In this document: piece after piece, positions 1 through 10,100 of the stretch
How positions within the stretch are numbered: the first letter of the stretch is position 1
Layout: every line of letters begins with the position of its first letter
Assembly (NCBI RefSeq): GCF_019320115.1
Contig: NC_089587.1
Location: 85,360,384 to 85,424,383 of the forward strand
Length of the DNA: 64,000 nt
Direction: 5' to 3'
Origin: Miscanthus floridulus
Lineage: Eukaryota > Streptophyta > Magnoliopsida > Poales > Poaceae
Program-made: the position numbers and the translations under genes
Notes under the pieces: generated by a model
Told to the model about the DNA's origin: nothing
Database searches by the model: none
The model's input: only the letters and a program-made list of their open reading frames with translations

Positions 1-534
1 TTGATCCTCCACATAAACGTGGCCATCATAGCTTGATTAGTACCTCAACTAAATGCAAGTACTTCCTTCTTCACCCTAGCTAGGTTCTTCGGCCGCTAAG
101 CCGTCGCTTGCCCTTCACCCTTGCTTAGTACCTCAAAGCCTTTCCTTGCTATTTTCACCATCTCAAGCCATCAAGTCATATCTTGTGTTGAATCATCCAT
201 TCATGTATTGTTATCTTTTTCATTTCAATTTAGCAAGCTTCACATATGAGACCAATCCATATGCAATCCCTTATGTCTCATTAATCAATTCATACAAGCT
301 TGCTTTCACATAGTATATGGAAATCCCACAATAATTAAGCCTTTGCATGAATTCCATTTGCATTGTTGTCTTGTGCTTGAACTAGATTGTTTACACAACA
401 ACACATCATTTTGGCTTTCATCAAGTACCTGTGCGATAACCTATTACCTGTCCACACTTAGCAAATGGGTTATTCCTTTAATCACGTTGTCATTCAATCA
501 TCCAAAACCCACTAAAGGGCTAGATGCACTTTCA
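1..534 (-). repeat. 3' LTR of Copia-1 (truncated by window edge)
   Basis: This stretch matches the right-hand part of the LTR at 8905-9438 almost base for base. It ends in ...GATGCACTTTCA, directly followed by the polypurine tract of the element. About 13 differences in 534 bp by eye (2.4%). With the commonly used grass LTR rate of 1.3e-8 per site per year this suggests insertion a little under one million years ago. Confidence 0.9.
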
Positions 535-550
535 ATCTCCCCATTTTTGG
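535..550 (-). other. Polypurine tract of Copia-1
   Basis: On the minus strand the purine run AAAAATGGGGAGAT ends exactly at the TG that begins the 3' LTR. This is the expected position of the plus-strand DNA primer in an LTR retrotransposon and confirms the minus orientation. Confidence 0.8.
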
Positions 551-1202
551 TGATTGATGATAACTTGATTAACGCTTACACAGGGATATAAACATTTAAG
601 CTTTTGGGTTCAATGATTTATGAGAGGCTCCCCCTTAATATGTGCTTATGAGTAGAATTCACAAAATGACCTCAAATGTCAATTGCACATACTAAAACAT
701 ATAGGAGACTCTCCCTAAATCATTGCATCCATGGGGTGCATGTGTGTGTGACAAAGTGAAACAGTGATGCATATGTCAAGATATATCACACAAGAATAAA
801 TATAAAGGCATCACATCAAATATTTTCATTCTAGCATGCGTAGTCCTTATGAAAATAAATATAACACATGTAATTCACACATAGCACTCATTACACATTT
901 TCTCGAGTCCACAAGCCACTAATATATAAATAAAGATCATGTCTCAAGAGATACATAGATAAAGCATAAGTAAGTTTCATCTCTCACATGATACAATCCA
1001 TCTCAAATCCAAGATACATCAATGAAGCTCAAAAACAAGAAACTATAGCCTGCAGTACATATCTTCAGGTATAAAGATAAGCAAATGAAACTATCCTGAA
1101 GCTTTAATCAGTCTCTCTCTCCCTTTGTCATCTATCACCACAAAGGTCCAACAATGACATACTAAGGACAAAGGGGCTACAAGCTGTCACTGAAAGCTAA
1201 GA

Positions 1203-3029
1203 TCACTCATCATCATCATCTCTACCAGTCTCCTCATCATCTGAGCGTGCAACACCAGCTGGACGAGAACCACCTGCACCAAACGGGTTATAGCCACTAG
1301 ACCCGTAGTAGCCACCACCACCTATGAGGTCACTCCACCAATCTGTAGCATAGTCGTCTATAGTACTAGGACGTGGCTAAGAGTGAGTAGGCACATGAGC
1401 CTGAAGTGGTAGAGTGTCAAGGTGCTCAGGTGCCTGCTGCTACTATCTCTGAATGAACTCAACATACTCTCTGTCATATCTGGCCTACTGCTGCTCCTCA
1501 GTCTCAGGCTCACTAGCTACCTCATCTGATAGTGGAGACCTAGGAGGATCAAGCTCAAGCCTAGAAGCAATTTGCTTCAAGGTTCGAGTATCTTTCCTCC
1601 TAGCCTCCCTCTCCTTTTGCTATCGGGTCTGGATGTCCCGACACATCCCAAATATGGAGCTGAAAAGCCTACGGATAGGTGAGGGAGGACTACCACAGTG
1701 TGAAGTAGAACATGAAGGAGCACGTGGTGGTGGTGAAGCTCCTGCTGGTGCACCACTCTTAGGTGCATCTGCCTCTGGTGCTGCTGCTGCTCCTCCTAGT
1801 CCTACTAGAGGTAACCCTATCTTAGGTAAATCTACAACAATCTTTAGGGCCTTGTGAATCTTGTCATACTCGAATGTGTGCCATGTCACCTACTCAATCA
1901 TATACATGATATAAGGAGCAAAACCATAGCCCTTGAGGGGCCTCTCTCCCACGCTCCTGACCTCGGACCAAATAAAGTCAAACACGCTAAAGGGCCGAGC
2001 ATCAGGTGCCATCCTATGGAGTAGGTTCCTGGAATAATCTGCAATGTTGCCCTTGTCTCCACCCTTACAGTCAATAGTCTTCCTGAACATCCTGTCTAGG
2101 TATCTATAAGTGGGGTGAAGACCTAGAACCTTCCCCACAGCTCCTCTCTCACCACCTAGAGGGTACATGTAAGCGAGCTGCTCAGGAGGTAAAACCTACT
2201 TGGTGTGGATCCGATCTCTCTAGAGGTCATCCTCTGAAAAGCCAAGGTGAGCGGCGAAGACATCGTAATCGACACTATACCATTAGCCCTCAAGCATCTA
2301 GTGCATCCGCCTCTCATCTTCCTCAACGAATAGAGTAGCATAAAACTAAGCTACTGCCTCTGTGTTCTAGTCATGATGGAACTCCATGATCTCATAAATC
2401 CCAGTGCACTGGCAAATGGCAATAGCATGATCAACTGAGGCCTTCTGCAACTCTCTAATGTACTCCTAGTCAATCCACTGAGACCTGGCAATCACTAGGT
2501 TCCTGGTAAGAATCACACTGGAGTAGTAGTCCAGGTGAAAGGCTATCTGGAAGCGGTGATCGTACTGAACCTTAGGTAAGCCTCTCGGATCTACCCTACG
2601 CTCATCTCTAGCTCTCCTAGTCATACCCTTTCCCCTATAGTCAACTCTGGGAACATAAGAGGGCACATTGGGCAAACGTGTCTCAAGAAGTCCATAATGC
2701 ATACCCTGACCAGGTTGGTGCTGAATAGGAGGAACTAGCTCCTCCTCCTCAATCTCCTGCTCCTCATCTGAGCTATCACCATCTGATCCTCTGTCAGTGC
2801 TCTTCCTCTTTCTTTCTTCTCTAGACTCCACTCTGAACTCATCAGTGTCAATGTTAGAAGAAGAGCTACCTGATCCCCCTGCATACTGAGGTGCTGCACT
2901 AGAGGCAGCCCTGGTAGACCTCCTACTGGTCGGCTTGAATCCAGGATGCATTTCCTATCTTGCCTTCTTGTACTTTTCAAGTGCGGGATCATGCCTGTGC
3001 TTGGACCTCAGCTCCTGTCGTCCACTCAT
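1203..3029 (-). pseudogene. Decayed transposon-associated ORF of Copia-1 (609 codons, 13 stops)
   Basis: Reading from an ATG at 3029 to a TGA at 1203-1205 gives one continuous 609-codon frame broken only by stops. The N-terminal third is basic and serine-rich, followed by an acidic stretch (EEEQEIEEEELVPP, preceded by serine/aspartate-rich sequence). The middle part, with FYATLFVEEDERRMHWMLEG and DRMFRKTIDCKGGDKGNI, resembles the plant 'putative plant transposon protein' family (PF20167 type) found in many plant retroelements. The C-terminus is alanine/proline-rich, then glycine-rich (IGGGGYYGSSGYNPFGAGG) and ends in an acidic tail. I count 13 internal stops, 12 TAG and one TAA, and no frameshift. 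The ORF sits where SIRE elements carry their extra, envelope-like ORF, but I see no membrane segment. Function unknown; family assignment is from memory and moderate. Confidence 0.6.
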
Positions 3030-5060
3030 GGCTGATGTCCTATATCCAAAGATTTCCATAGAATTTTAGATACATGTTGATAGCTTATTCTCGAATTATA
3101 ATTAGACATAGATTATTTTATCCAAGGTTTTACAATCACCTTGACACACCACTGTCACAAGGTTTGCAAAACATAGATACAGAAGAAACTATGCCTAATA
3201 TACAATTCTAAGATTGGATTGAATCAAAGGAAAGCAGAGGGTCTGCTCTGCTAGGCCATACCGGACACGCCCGGTATGGGCGACCAGCAACCCTAACTAG
3301 GGTTCCTTGATTCAAACCATCACAGATCAATTCCAAACTTTGGGCATTGCTTCTATATCACCAGTGCAGCATATTGATCGAAGGAATTTCAAAATCATGC
3401 ATTGACCATGTAGATCGGACGAGGTCCATGATTAGGGTACCTTGAGAGGAGAGATGAGAATGCGAGAAATCCAAATCCTTGGGCCTTCAATCTTGATGCA
3501 AGCCTTCTCCAATGCGATCTCCTTCTCTCCTTTTCCTTGGTGAAATCCTCGGTCGCCCTAGGTGAGGAAGAAGGGTGTCGGCTGGTTGGCTTGGAAGAAC
3601 AAGTCTGTCTAGGCCGAAGGGGTACGCTCGGTTTTATAGTCCCGCTCATACCGGACACGTCCGGTAGCATACCGGACACATCTGGTATATGCAGGCTGGC
3701 CCAAGTTATTCCAAAATGTGTTTTCTCTCTTCCAATCCCCTTTTCTATTATTTCTCAGTCCAAAAAGGTATATAATCTTGATCCATAGTGAGTATCATCA
3801 CTTTCCTTATCCAATGCCATAAATTGATTTTCTCTTTTCCAAATATTTGTCATATACAAGATTTCGCTTACTTGAGAGAGATAGAGTGAGACATAGTAGA
3901 TTGTGGACTTAAGAAAGCCATGTCATGTGTGATTAGCCAATCAAACAATCAAGGAGAGCTATAATCATCACATGACAAGGCTAGGTCACAAAGACCAAGA
4001 TTCAAATAATTTTTCAAATTCACACTTCCTACTCATGCTAGTTAGAAGTTTTGAAAGACATCTCTCCTATGTCACACAAATGCACATTCTAACATACAAA
4101 GGGCCTTAGATGCACTTACAATGTATGTATGTAAACACATACCTTTGCCTTGAGCCCACAAGAATACCACTAAGAAGATAAATAGCATGATGATCTTTAT
4201 GTTGACCTCAATTGCCAAATAATCATGCTAGATACTCTCATCCAAAGAACTACAAAGAATGCTAGATAAATTTGTTAGTCCACAATGGTGAAAAATAGAA
4301 ACTTAGCTCCCCCTAAAAAAGTGCCTCATGTAATTGAATGACTTTCAACAAGCACTTTATTCTATTAAGAATTTGGGAGATAATTTTCTATTTTGACCAT
4401 AAACCTAATAAAATTTCCATATTTACAATTGAGTTCAAGAGATGCTTACAATCCACTTAGTTTTGATAAACCACAAGCTTCTGAGTAAATTGAGGATATA
4501 TGAAAATATGGATCAAAGACTCAGTTGTAATCCTATTTGTGTTCTGGTTCCTGCAATACCGGACATGTCTGGTAGGTATACGTCCGGAATACACAGAACA
4601 GAAACACTCAATTTCTGTCCTTGGCCATACAGGACACGTCCGATAGGTGCAGGACAGAACCAATTAATTCGCTACTTGTGATTCTTCGTTTAGCTCTAGT
4701 ATTTATTGTAAACTTGCATCTCAACAAATGAATTGGTTTACTAGAGAGTCATTAAAAACATCATATGACAAACATGATAAATTTCAAGTCAAATTAATTA
4801 GCCACTTTTAATATTTCACAAATATACTTATTTGTGACCCTATTGAGCACAAAACAAATAAAGTGGCTATCCTATAAGGTTTAGGTACTTGTTACCAATG
4901 GTGAGGTTGAAATATATGATATATTTATTGAATTATCTTCGGGTCAACCATATAAGGGATTATGATAAGAATTTGTTGATAGATTGAGTGAATATTGTCA
5001 AATTGCTTGCTCAACCACCCCAAAGCTTTCATCTCATCACCAAGTACCTACATCATTAAC
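3030..5060. other. Non-coding internal spacer of Copia-1 where pol would lie
   Basis: No frame here encodes a recognisable protein. The stretch is AT-rich and contains several copies of the paired palindromic CCGGACRYGTCCGG motif (3257-3278, 3648-3689, 4554-4590, 4624-4648). In an autonomous relative the protease-integrase-RT-RNase H region would lie between gag and the downstream ORF. Confidence 0.6.
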
Positions 5061-6497
5061 CTAAGCACACTTTAGTACCCAACTCTTGTTTGGTCCTTTT
5101 GAGTTAGTCAACAAGTGCTTAGGCACCCAAATGGCTTTAGCACTAGTTTGTGGTGAACACATCACCTTACTAATGCTAAGTCCATTTGTGGTCTTCCTAA
5201 GCATATTATTATAAACAAATGTGTTTGGCTTAGGTGAGTTACCATTTGGGCATTCATAGCTTAGATGCCCCTTTCTTTTACAAGCATAGCATATGCGGCC
5301 TTTGTTTGCTCTATGCTTACTTTTCTTGTATGGACATCCATCAACCATGTGGCCCATCTCATTGCATCCATAGCATCTTCTTGTTGCAACTTGGGCCTCC
5401 TTTCTTGCCTCTTTGTACATTAAGCATTTCTTGGTAGGATGCCCTAATTTCTTGCTCATGAGACAAGCACTTTGTCCATCACTCTTCATTTGCTTGGCCT
5501 CCTTGGTAGAAGCCTTTTGATTGGTGGCTTCAACCTTGTCGGCCCAACACTTGTGTGGACACATAGCCCACTCATGTCCATACAATCCACAACCATAGCA
5601 CATCCTTTTTCCATGTTTCTTGCTCTTGGTTGTGTTGGCCTTGCTTGAGATGTGATTCTTTTGTTGGGCTTTGGAGGAAGCAAGGTTTGAACCCTTCTCA
5701 AGCTTCTTCACCATGTTATCACGGTTATCTTGAGAAGGTTGTGCTTTCTCCTTACCCTTCAACCAAATCACATCTTTCTTTAATCTTTGCACTTCTTCTT
5801 TGAGCTCTATTTTTTCTATAAGATTTAGCTCAATTGAAGATTGGCTTGCTTGAGGAGCACACTCATTAGTACAAGAAATATTTAATTGAGATGGTGTACT
5901 AGTGAGTGAATGTGTAAGAGGTTGAGAAAATTTTACCGAGGTGATCATAACCTCATGAGCTACCTCAAGCATGAAGCTTGATTCTACTACTTCCTCATGA
6001 GAGCACTTTAGATGAACATAGTTTGCTTGTAGCACATTATACTTGCTTGATAGCCCATCTAGCCTTACCTTGAGCCCAAAGTTTTCCTTCTCTAGTTGTG
6101 AAACACTAGAAGAGGAGTTAGTAACTAAAGCATGCTTAATTGACAATTTTTCATACCTTTCACTTAGAGCCTTTAGTTCTTCCATCTTGGAGATGAGAAA
6201 CAATTCTTGCTTTTGAAGTGATTGCTCTTGCTTCTTAATCTCTTCTTCAAGCTCATCATTCTTTTCAACTATCTTCATGATGATGAACTTGTCATTGCGG
6301 TTGAGATGATCAAGGTTGTAGTTGTCTTCAATTTCAACATCACTCTCATCTTGATCATCTACTTGTGCTTTCTCCTTTTCTTTGATCTTTCTTGTTACTC
6401 TTTTTCTTGCTTTTCTTGGCCATAAGACACAAGTGATGAGTATCATGAGATACTGAGGTTGACTCATCACTTGGTCGCCACTGGGCTTGAGCATCAT
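5061..6497 (-). pseudogene. gag: Copia-1 gag, C-terminal part with zinc knuckles
   Basis: Encodes the nucleocapsid portion of a copia Gag. A long charged segment rich in Glu, Lys and Leu (about residues 40-150 of this frame: NDELEEEIKKQEQSLQKQEL and onward) looks like a coiled coil. It is followed by basic linkers and then CCHC knuckles that bind the element RNA: CYGCGLYGHEWAMC, CYGCNEMGHMVDGC and CYACKRKGHLSYEC, plus a degenerate copy (CLMSKKLGHPTKKC) lacking the second cysteine. The frame ends at 5061 shortly after a KAIWVPKHLLTN segment that precedes protease in complete relatives. It is in a different frame from the N-terminal part (6355-7056), so a frameshift lies around 6370-6425 and Gag is not made as one chain. 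Confidence 0.85.
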
Positions 6498-7056
6498 TGT
6501 AAATAGCTGCTTGTTGGTCTGCTACCTCGGTCATACCGGACACGTCCAGTAGGTATACCGGACATGTCCGGTATGTGTAGGTAGACAATAGGTCATGAGC
6601 TGCTTGCACTTCTTGCTCTGGCTCGGCGCTCTTGAGGTCTTGTGAGGCTTCTTTGCTGTACAATGACACAATGGACATACGTTCCATTGACTCAATCTCA
6701 ATTGCATCATCACATTTAGATTTTCCATATAAATCAAAAAGTCTAGTCCAAATGAGATGAGCACTCTCCGGAGGTGGTTGTCCATTGAAGATTGCCTCAT
6801 CTTGAACCTCTACACTCAATGTACTCAAAATAATATTAATAGCGTGAGCATTGAGTTGCACGCATATCTCTTCCTCTTTTGACAAATTTTTGTAGTTGCT
6901 CCAATCAACTATAGAAAGAGGTATGCTTGCATCCATAATATGCTCAACAAGAGGACTAATATCTCTAAAAGCATTGAGTACATGTATTGACCAAGTTAGA
7001 AAGTTTGAACCATTATTTTGGAGAAGCACCGACTCCAACTCGATAGGCGTTGACAT
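6355..7056 (-). pseudogene. gag: Copia-1 gag, N-terminal (capsid-like) part
   Basis: The likely start is the ATG at 7056 (MSTPIELESVLLQNNGSNF), 39 bp inside the primer-binding site; the frame is open further upstream but that part is untranslated leader. The protein resembles the plant copia Gag N-terminal region (DUF4219/UBN2-type: NGSNFLTWS, LIWTRLFDLYGKSK). An in-frame pair of palindromic repeats at about 6532-6575 inserts the peptide TYTYRTCPVYLLDVSGM, which does not look like part of the ancestral protein. The frame ends at 6355, while the rest of Gag continues in another frame from about 6425 down. Confidence 0.8.
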
Positions 7057-7090
7057 CCTTTTCTCACGGCGGTGAAGCTTTAGGTAAGAA

Positions 7091-7108
7091 CCTCGCTTTG
7101 ATACCAAT
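7091..7108 (-). other. Primer-binding site of Copia-1
   Basis: On the minus strand, TTGGTATCAAAGCGAGG follows directly after the LTR end. It is close to the TGGTATCAGAGC complement of plant initiator methionine tRNA, with one difference in the core (A for G). This fixes 7109-9438 as the 5' LTR. Confidence 0.85.
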
Positions 7109-7348
7109 TGAAAGGACCTAGGATGCCGCCTAGAGGGGGGGTGAATAGGCGTTTATGAAAATAAACACCTTTAAATGCGGAAATAATTAGAAAAGGAAGT
7201 TTCCAAAATGGAAACTCCAAATCAAGAGTAGTACCACCCCTCACAAGTTAACCATAGAGTATACAAGGTATAAATAATGTATCTAGAAGCTATAACCCTG
7301 CAACACAAAGTTAGAACTGAAAATAAATATTTTCAGCACAAAGCTCTA

Positions 7349-7392
7349 ATACCGGACGTGTCCGGTATGAATACCGGACGTGTCCGGTATGC
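7349..7392. repeat. Paired palindrome CCGGACGTGTCCGG (two copies)
   Basis: Two adjacent near-perfect palindromes, each ATACCGGACGTGTCCGGTAT, are separated by a few bases. The same arrangement recurs at 8053-8097, 8507-8550, 6532-6575 and 3648-3689 of the same element. Confidence 0.85.
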
Positions 7393-8010
7393 ACGATTTT
7401 TGCAGATCAGCCCCGAACTTGCTCCTTTCAATTTCGATCTTCAAAGCAAACTACAGGTACCTACTAGAGATATAAATGTACACAGAAAACCTGCACAAGA
7501 GCTGGAGCAACACAAATATCAAATGAAATGTGAATTGAGACACGATATTTGTTTTACTGAAGTTCGGACTCGTTCGAGTCCTACTCTCCATTGAGGGGAC
7601 TGCGGGTGACCCAGCGAAGGTCAGCCCTAGAGGGTACCACGAAGGTCACTCTAGCTGGAGTCTTTTCCAACTCCTTTTCCTCCTTCCACTAAATGATTCC
7701 GAGGCGGCGGAATCGACCGTTATAAACTTTTTGTGGCACACCACAATCTCTCGGGTGCTCTCCGGTGACTTCTAACTGTCTAGGACTAAAGAGTCCAAGA
7801 GTAACAAATGTGAATCATGAGATTGACAATATGCATAAGTGCTCAAGTGGTGGCTTGCTCTCTTTTTCAAATTCTCTCTTAACCCACAAATGGATTTTGC
7901 AATTTGTATCACACACTCACTAAGAGAGGATTTAGGAGAGTTGGCAAGGCTCAAAAACATGTGTGTATGTCAGCAGAATCAGCAGCCTACAAAGGTGGAG
8001 GCTTGGAGGT

Positions 8011-8020
8011 ATTTATAGCC
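8011..8020 (-). promoter_or_regulatory. TATA box in Copia-1 5' LTR
   Basis: The minus strand reads GGCTATAAATACC, a good plant TATA consensus, about 0.9 kb before the LTR/primer-site boundary. Transcription of the element would begin roughly 30 bp to the left. Confidence 0.6.
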
Positions 8021-8052
8021 CCCTTGAAAAACTAGCTATTTTATAGCCGTTG

Positions 8053-8097
8053 CCATACCGGACACGTCCGGTGTGCATACCGGACACGTCCGGTATG
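8053..8097. repeat. Paired palindrome CCGGACACGTCCGG (two copies)
   Basis: Two tandem copies of ATACCGGACACGTCCGGT-type dyads about 24 bp apart, lying immediately upstream of the LTR TATA box when read on the minus strand. Position suggests a promoter-proximal cis element, but that is inference. Confidence 0.85.
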
Positions 8098-8139
8098 ACT
8101 TACACTGTACCAACAATAACTAAGTTACAGTGAAGTTGT

Positions 8140-8475
8140 GAGGCATCGGAACTCCCAATGAATGCCGGGACTCCCGACCATCGGAACTCCCGACTCACGT
8201 CGAAACTCCCGACCCTCAGCAATTTTGAAAACCATGTAACTGAGTTGAAGTTAGTGAGGTGTCGGAACTCCCGACGCATGTCAGAACTCCCGACCCTCAA
8301 GACTTTTGAAAACTAGCCGTTGGCCTCTGGTCATCCATACCGTACACGCCCGGTATGACTAGGACAGTGAACCCTCCAAGTCAGTTGAAGTGCGAGACGT
8401 CAGAACTCCCGACCCATGTCGGGACTCCCGATCGTCGGAACTCTCGACTTATGTCGGAACTCCCGATGAATGAAC
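8140..8475. repeat. Cluster of TCGGAACTCCCGA direct repeats in Copia-1 LTR
   Basis: About ten variants of the 13-mer TCGGAACTCCCGA occur here, many in pairs separated by short spacers (CGCATG, ACCATCGG and similar). The motif has weak internal dyad symmetry (TCGG...CCGA). The block also contains a palindrome of the other type at 8336-8358. Confidence 0.75.
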
Positions 8476-8506
8476 CCGAGAACAAAAGTTTTAGTACTGC
8501 TGGGTT

Positions 8507-8550
8507 AATACCGGACATGTCCGGTATCAATACCGGACACGTCTGGTATT
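8507..8550. repeat. Paired palindrome CCGGACATGTCCGG (two copies)
   Basis: The first copy, ATACCGGACATGTCCGGTAT, is a perfect 20-bp palindrome; the second has one mismatch. Same spacing as the other pairs. Confidence 0.85.
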
Positions 8551-9488
8551 ACCAGACCAGCAAAGATAAAGTTAGCTATTTTGTCGCTCAAATACTCAAA
8601 ACTCACATGGGTTGGCTTGAGCACTTATGAAACATTATCTATCAACATGATGCATCCCTCTTAATAGTACAACATACCTATTAAACTCAAGATAAGAGGA
8701 AAAATGAATTTATATCTCTTGAGTTGACTTCTTTTGAATTAATGCCGTCTTTTTCAATCTTCACCAAATAAGGGTGCCAACATGCTGATATTGATCTTTG
8801 CACCTAAGCATAGCCATCTTGAGCACGTGACTTGATTCCATTCATCAAATATGAATAACTCCAAAATGCATCAAGTCACTTCCATCAAACACTCCAATAG
8901 TGATTTGATCCTCCACATAAACGTGGCCATCATAGCTTGATTAGTACCTCAACTAAATGCAAGTACTTCCTTCTTCACCCTAGCTAGGTTCTTCGGCCGC
9001 CAAGCCGTCGCTTGCCCTTCACCCTTGCTTAGTACCTCGAAGCCTTTCCTTGCTATTTTCACCATCTCAAGCCATCAAGTCACATCTTGTGTTGAATCAT
9101 CCATTCATGTATTGTTATCTTTTTCATTTCAATTTAGCAAGCTTCAAATATGAGACCAATCCATATGCAATCCCTTATGTCTCATTAATCAATTCATACA
9201 AGCTTGTTTTCATATAGTACATGGAAATCCCACAATAATTAAGCCTTTGCATGAATTCCATTTGCATTGTTGTCTTATGCTTGAACTAGATTGTTTACAC
9301 AACAACACATCATTTTGGCTTTCATCAAGTACCTGTGAGATAACCTATTACCTGTCCACACTTAGCAAACGGGTTAGTCCTTTAATCACATTGTTATTCA
9401 ATCATCCAAAACCCACTAAAGGGCTAGATGCACTTTCAGTCTCCGTAGAGCCCTGGGACTCGGAGTCCGGATTCTCCTCTGGGATGGT

Positions 9489-10052
9489 CTAGAGGGACGC
9501 TCCGGAGCGTCGGGTGACGTGGAGCATGTTGACGGGCGGCGGAGGCTGGTCGATGATCTGGTCGGTGGGAGGATGAGCATCTCCAACCTGGTCGGTGAAT
9601 CTGCCTCTTAGGGCACCTTGGTAAGCGGTGGTGGCGTTGGTGAACCCGAAGGGTAGGGTCGTTGCCCCTGGAGTTTTCTGAGCAGCCTCCGATAGATCTA
9701 GATCAGAGGGTGGTCGACGCTGAACCAGAGTGTCCAGGGCCGATTCAGCGATGGAGAGGCAATCAACGAGCTTCAGACCAACCCGGTCGATAGATGCGAT
9801 CAGATCGTTATTGTTGATCTGCCTCCTCTGGTAGCGATGAAGCAGGTGGCGAGTCATCGATGAAGGCGACCTCGGAGGCGGTTTCGAGATCAGATCTGCA
9901 GTCATAGGTGCGGCGGTGATCGGCGCAGAATTGATCTGCATTGGCTCGAGGAGCTCTCTGACTCCGTCAGCGTTGATGATCCACGAGATGGATCCGACCA
10001 TGAAGATCTAGCCGGGCAGCGGGCGGGACGAAGAGCTTGTGGAAAAAGCCAT
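9489..10052 (-). pseudogene. N-terminal ORF of the truncated Gypsy-like element (gag-like)
   Basis: An ATG at 10052, just after the primer-binding site, opens a frame reading MAFSTSSSSRPLPG, then a TAG, then continues open to 9489. It is hydrophilic and proline-rich, with a segment of the kind ADLISKPPPRSPSSMTRH and no cysteine knuckle in the part preserved. Position directly after the primer site argues for a Gag N-terminus, but I do not recognise a named domain. The internal TAG could have been CAG, like the stops in the larger elements here. The ORF ends at TAG 9489-9491, about 50 bp before the Copia-1 junction. Confidence 0.45.
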
Positions 10053-10080
10053 CTTGTTCGACAATGAAACAGCACGTAAG

Positions 10081-10100
10081 CCTCTACCTGGCGCGCCAAC
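10081..10100 (-). other. Primer-binding site of the truncated Gypsy-like element
   Basis: The minus strand continues from the LTR end (CTGTCGACA) into GTTGGCGCGCCAGGTAGAGG. A closely similar sequence, TTGGTGCGCCAAGTAGGGG, follows the 5' LTR of the large Gypsy element at 57640-57659, so the two probably use the same or a related tRNA primer. Confidence 0.6.

Larger units (their letters stand above)
1..9438 (-). mobile_element. Copia-1: non-autonomous SIRE/Maximus-like Ty1/copia element
   Basis: Both LTRs are recognisable: positions 1-534 repeat 8905-9438 with about 13 substitutions by eye. Reading on the minus strand from the right, the order is 5' LTR (9438-7109), primer-binding site, gag, a long non-coding stretch, a second decayed ORF, a polypurine tract (535-550) and the 3' LTR, which runs off the left edge of the window. 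LTR termini are TG...CA (minus: TGAAAGTGCA ... GGTCCTTTCA). No protease, integrase, reverse transcriptase or RNase H can be found between gag and the 3' LTR, so the element must have depended on enzymes from a relative. The zinc-knuckle gag and methionine-tRNA primer site point to the SIRE/Maximus group of plant copia elements. The left end and target-site duplication lie outside the window. Confidence 0.85.
7109..9438 (-). repeat. 5' LTR of Copia-1 (2.33 kb)
   Basis: Bounded by TGAAAGGACC at 7109 and GCACTTTCA at 9438 on the plus strand. It contains a TATA box at 8011-8020, several paired palindromic motifs, and a block of direct repeats of the type TCGGAACTCCCGA at 8140-8475. The base following the LTR begins GTCTC, which should be the 5-bp target duplication; its partner lies outside the window. 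Confidence 0.88.

Noticed and set aside
1453..1857. 134-codon plus-strand open frame
   Set aside because: It overlaps the decayed minus-strand ORF of Copia-1, whose frame, composition and family resemblance are better supported.
7349..8550. Regular short palindromes considered as a CRISPR array
   Set aside because: Spacing is irregular, spacers are not uniform, there are no cas genes, and the DNA is a plant retrotransposon.
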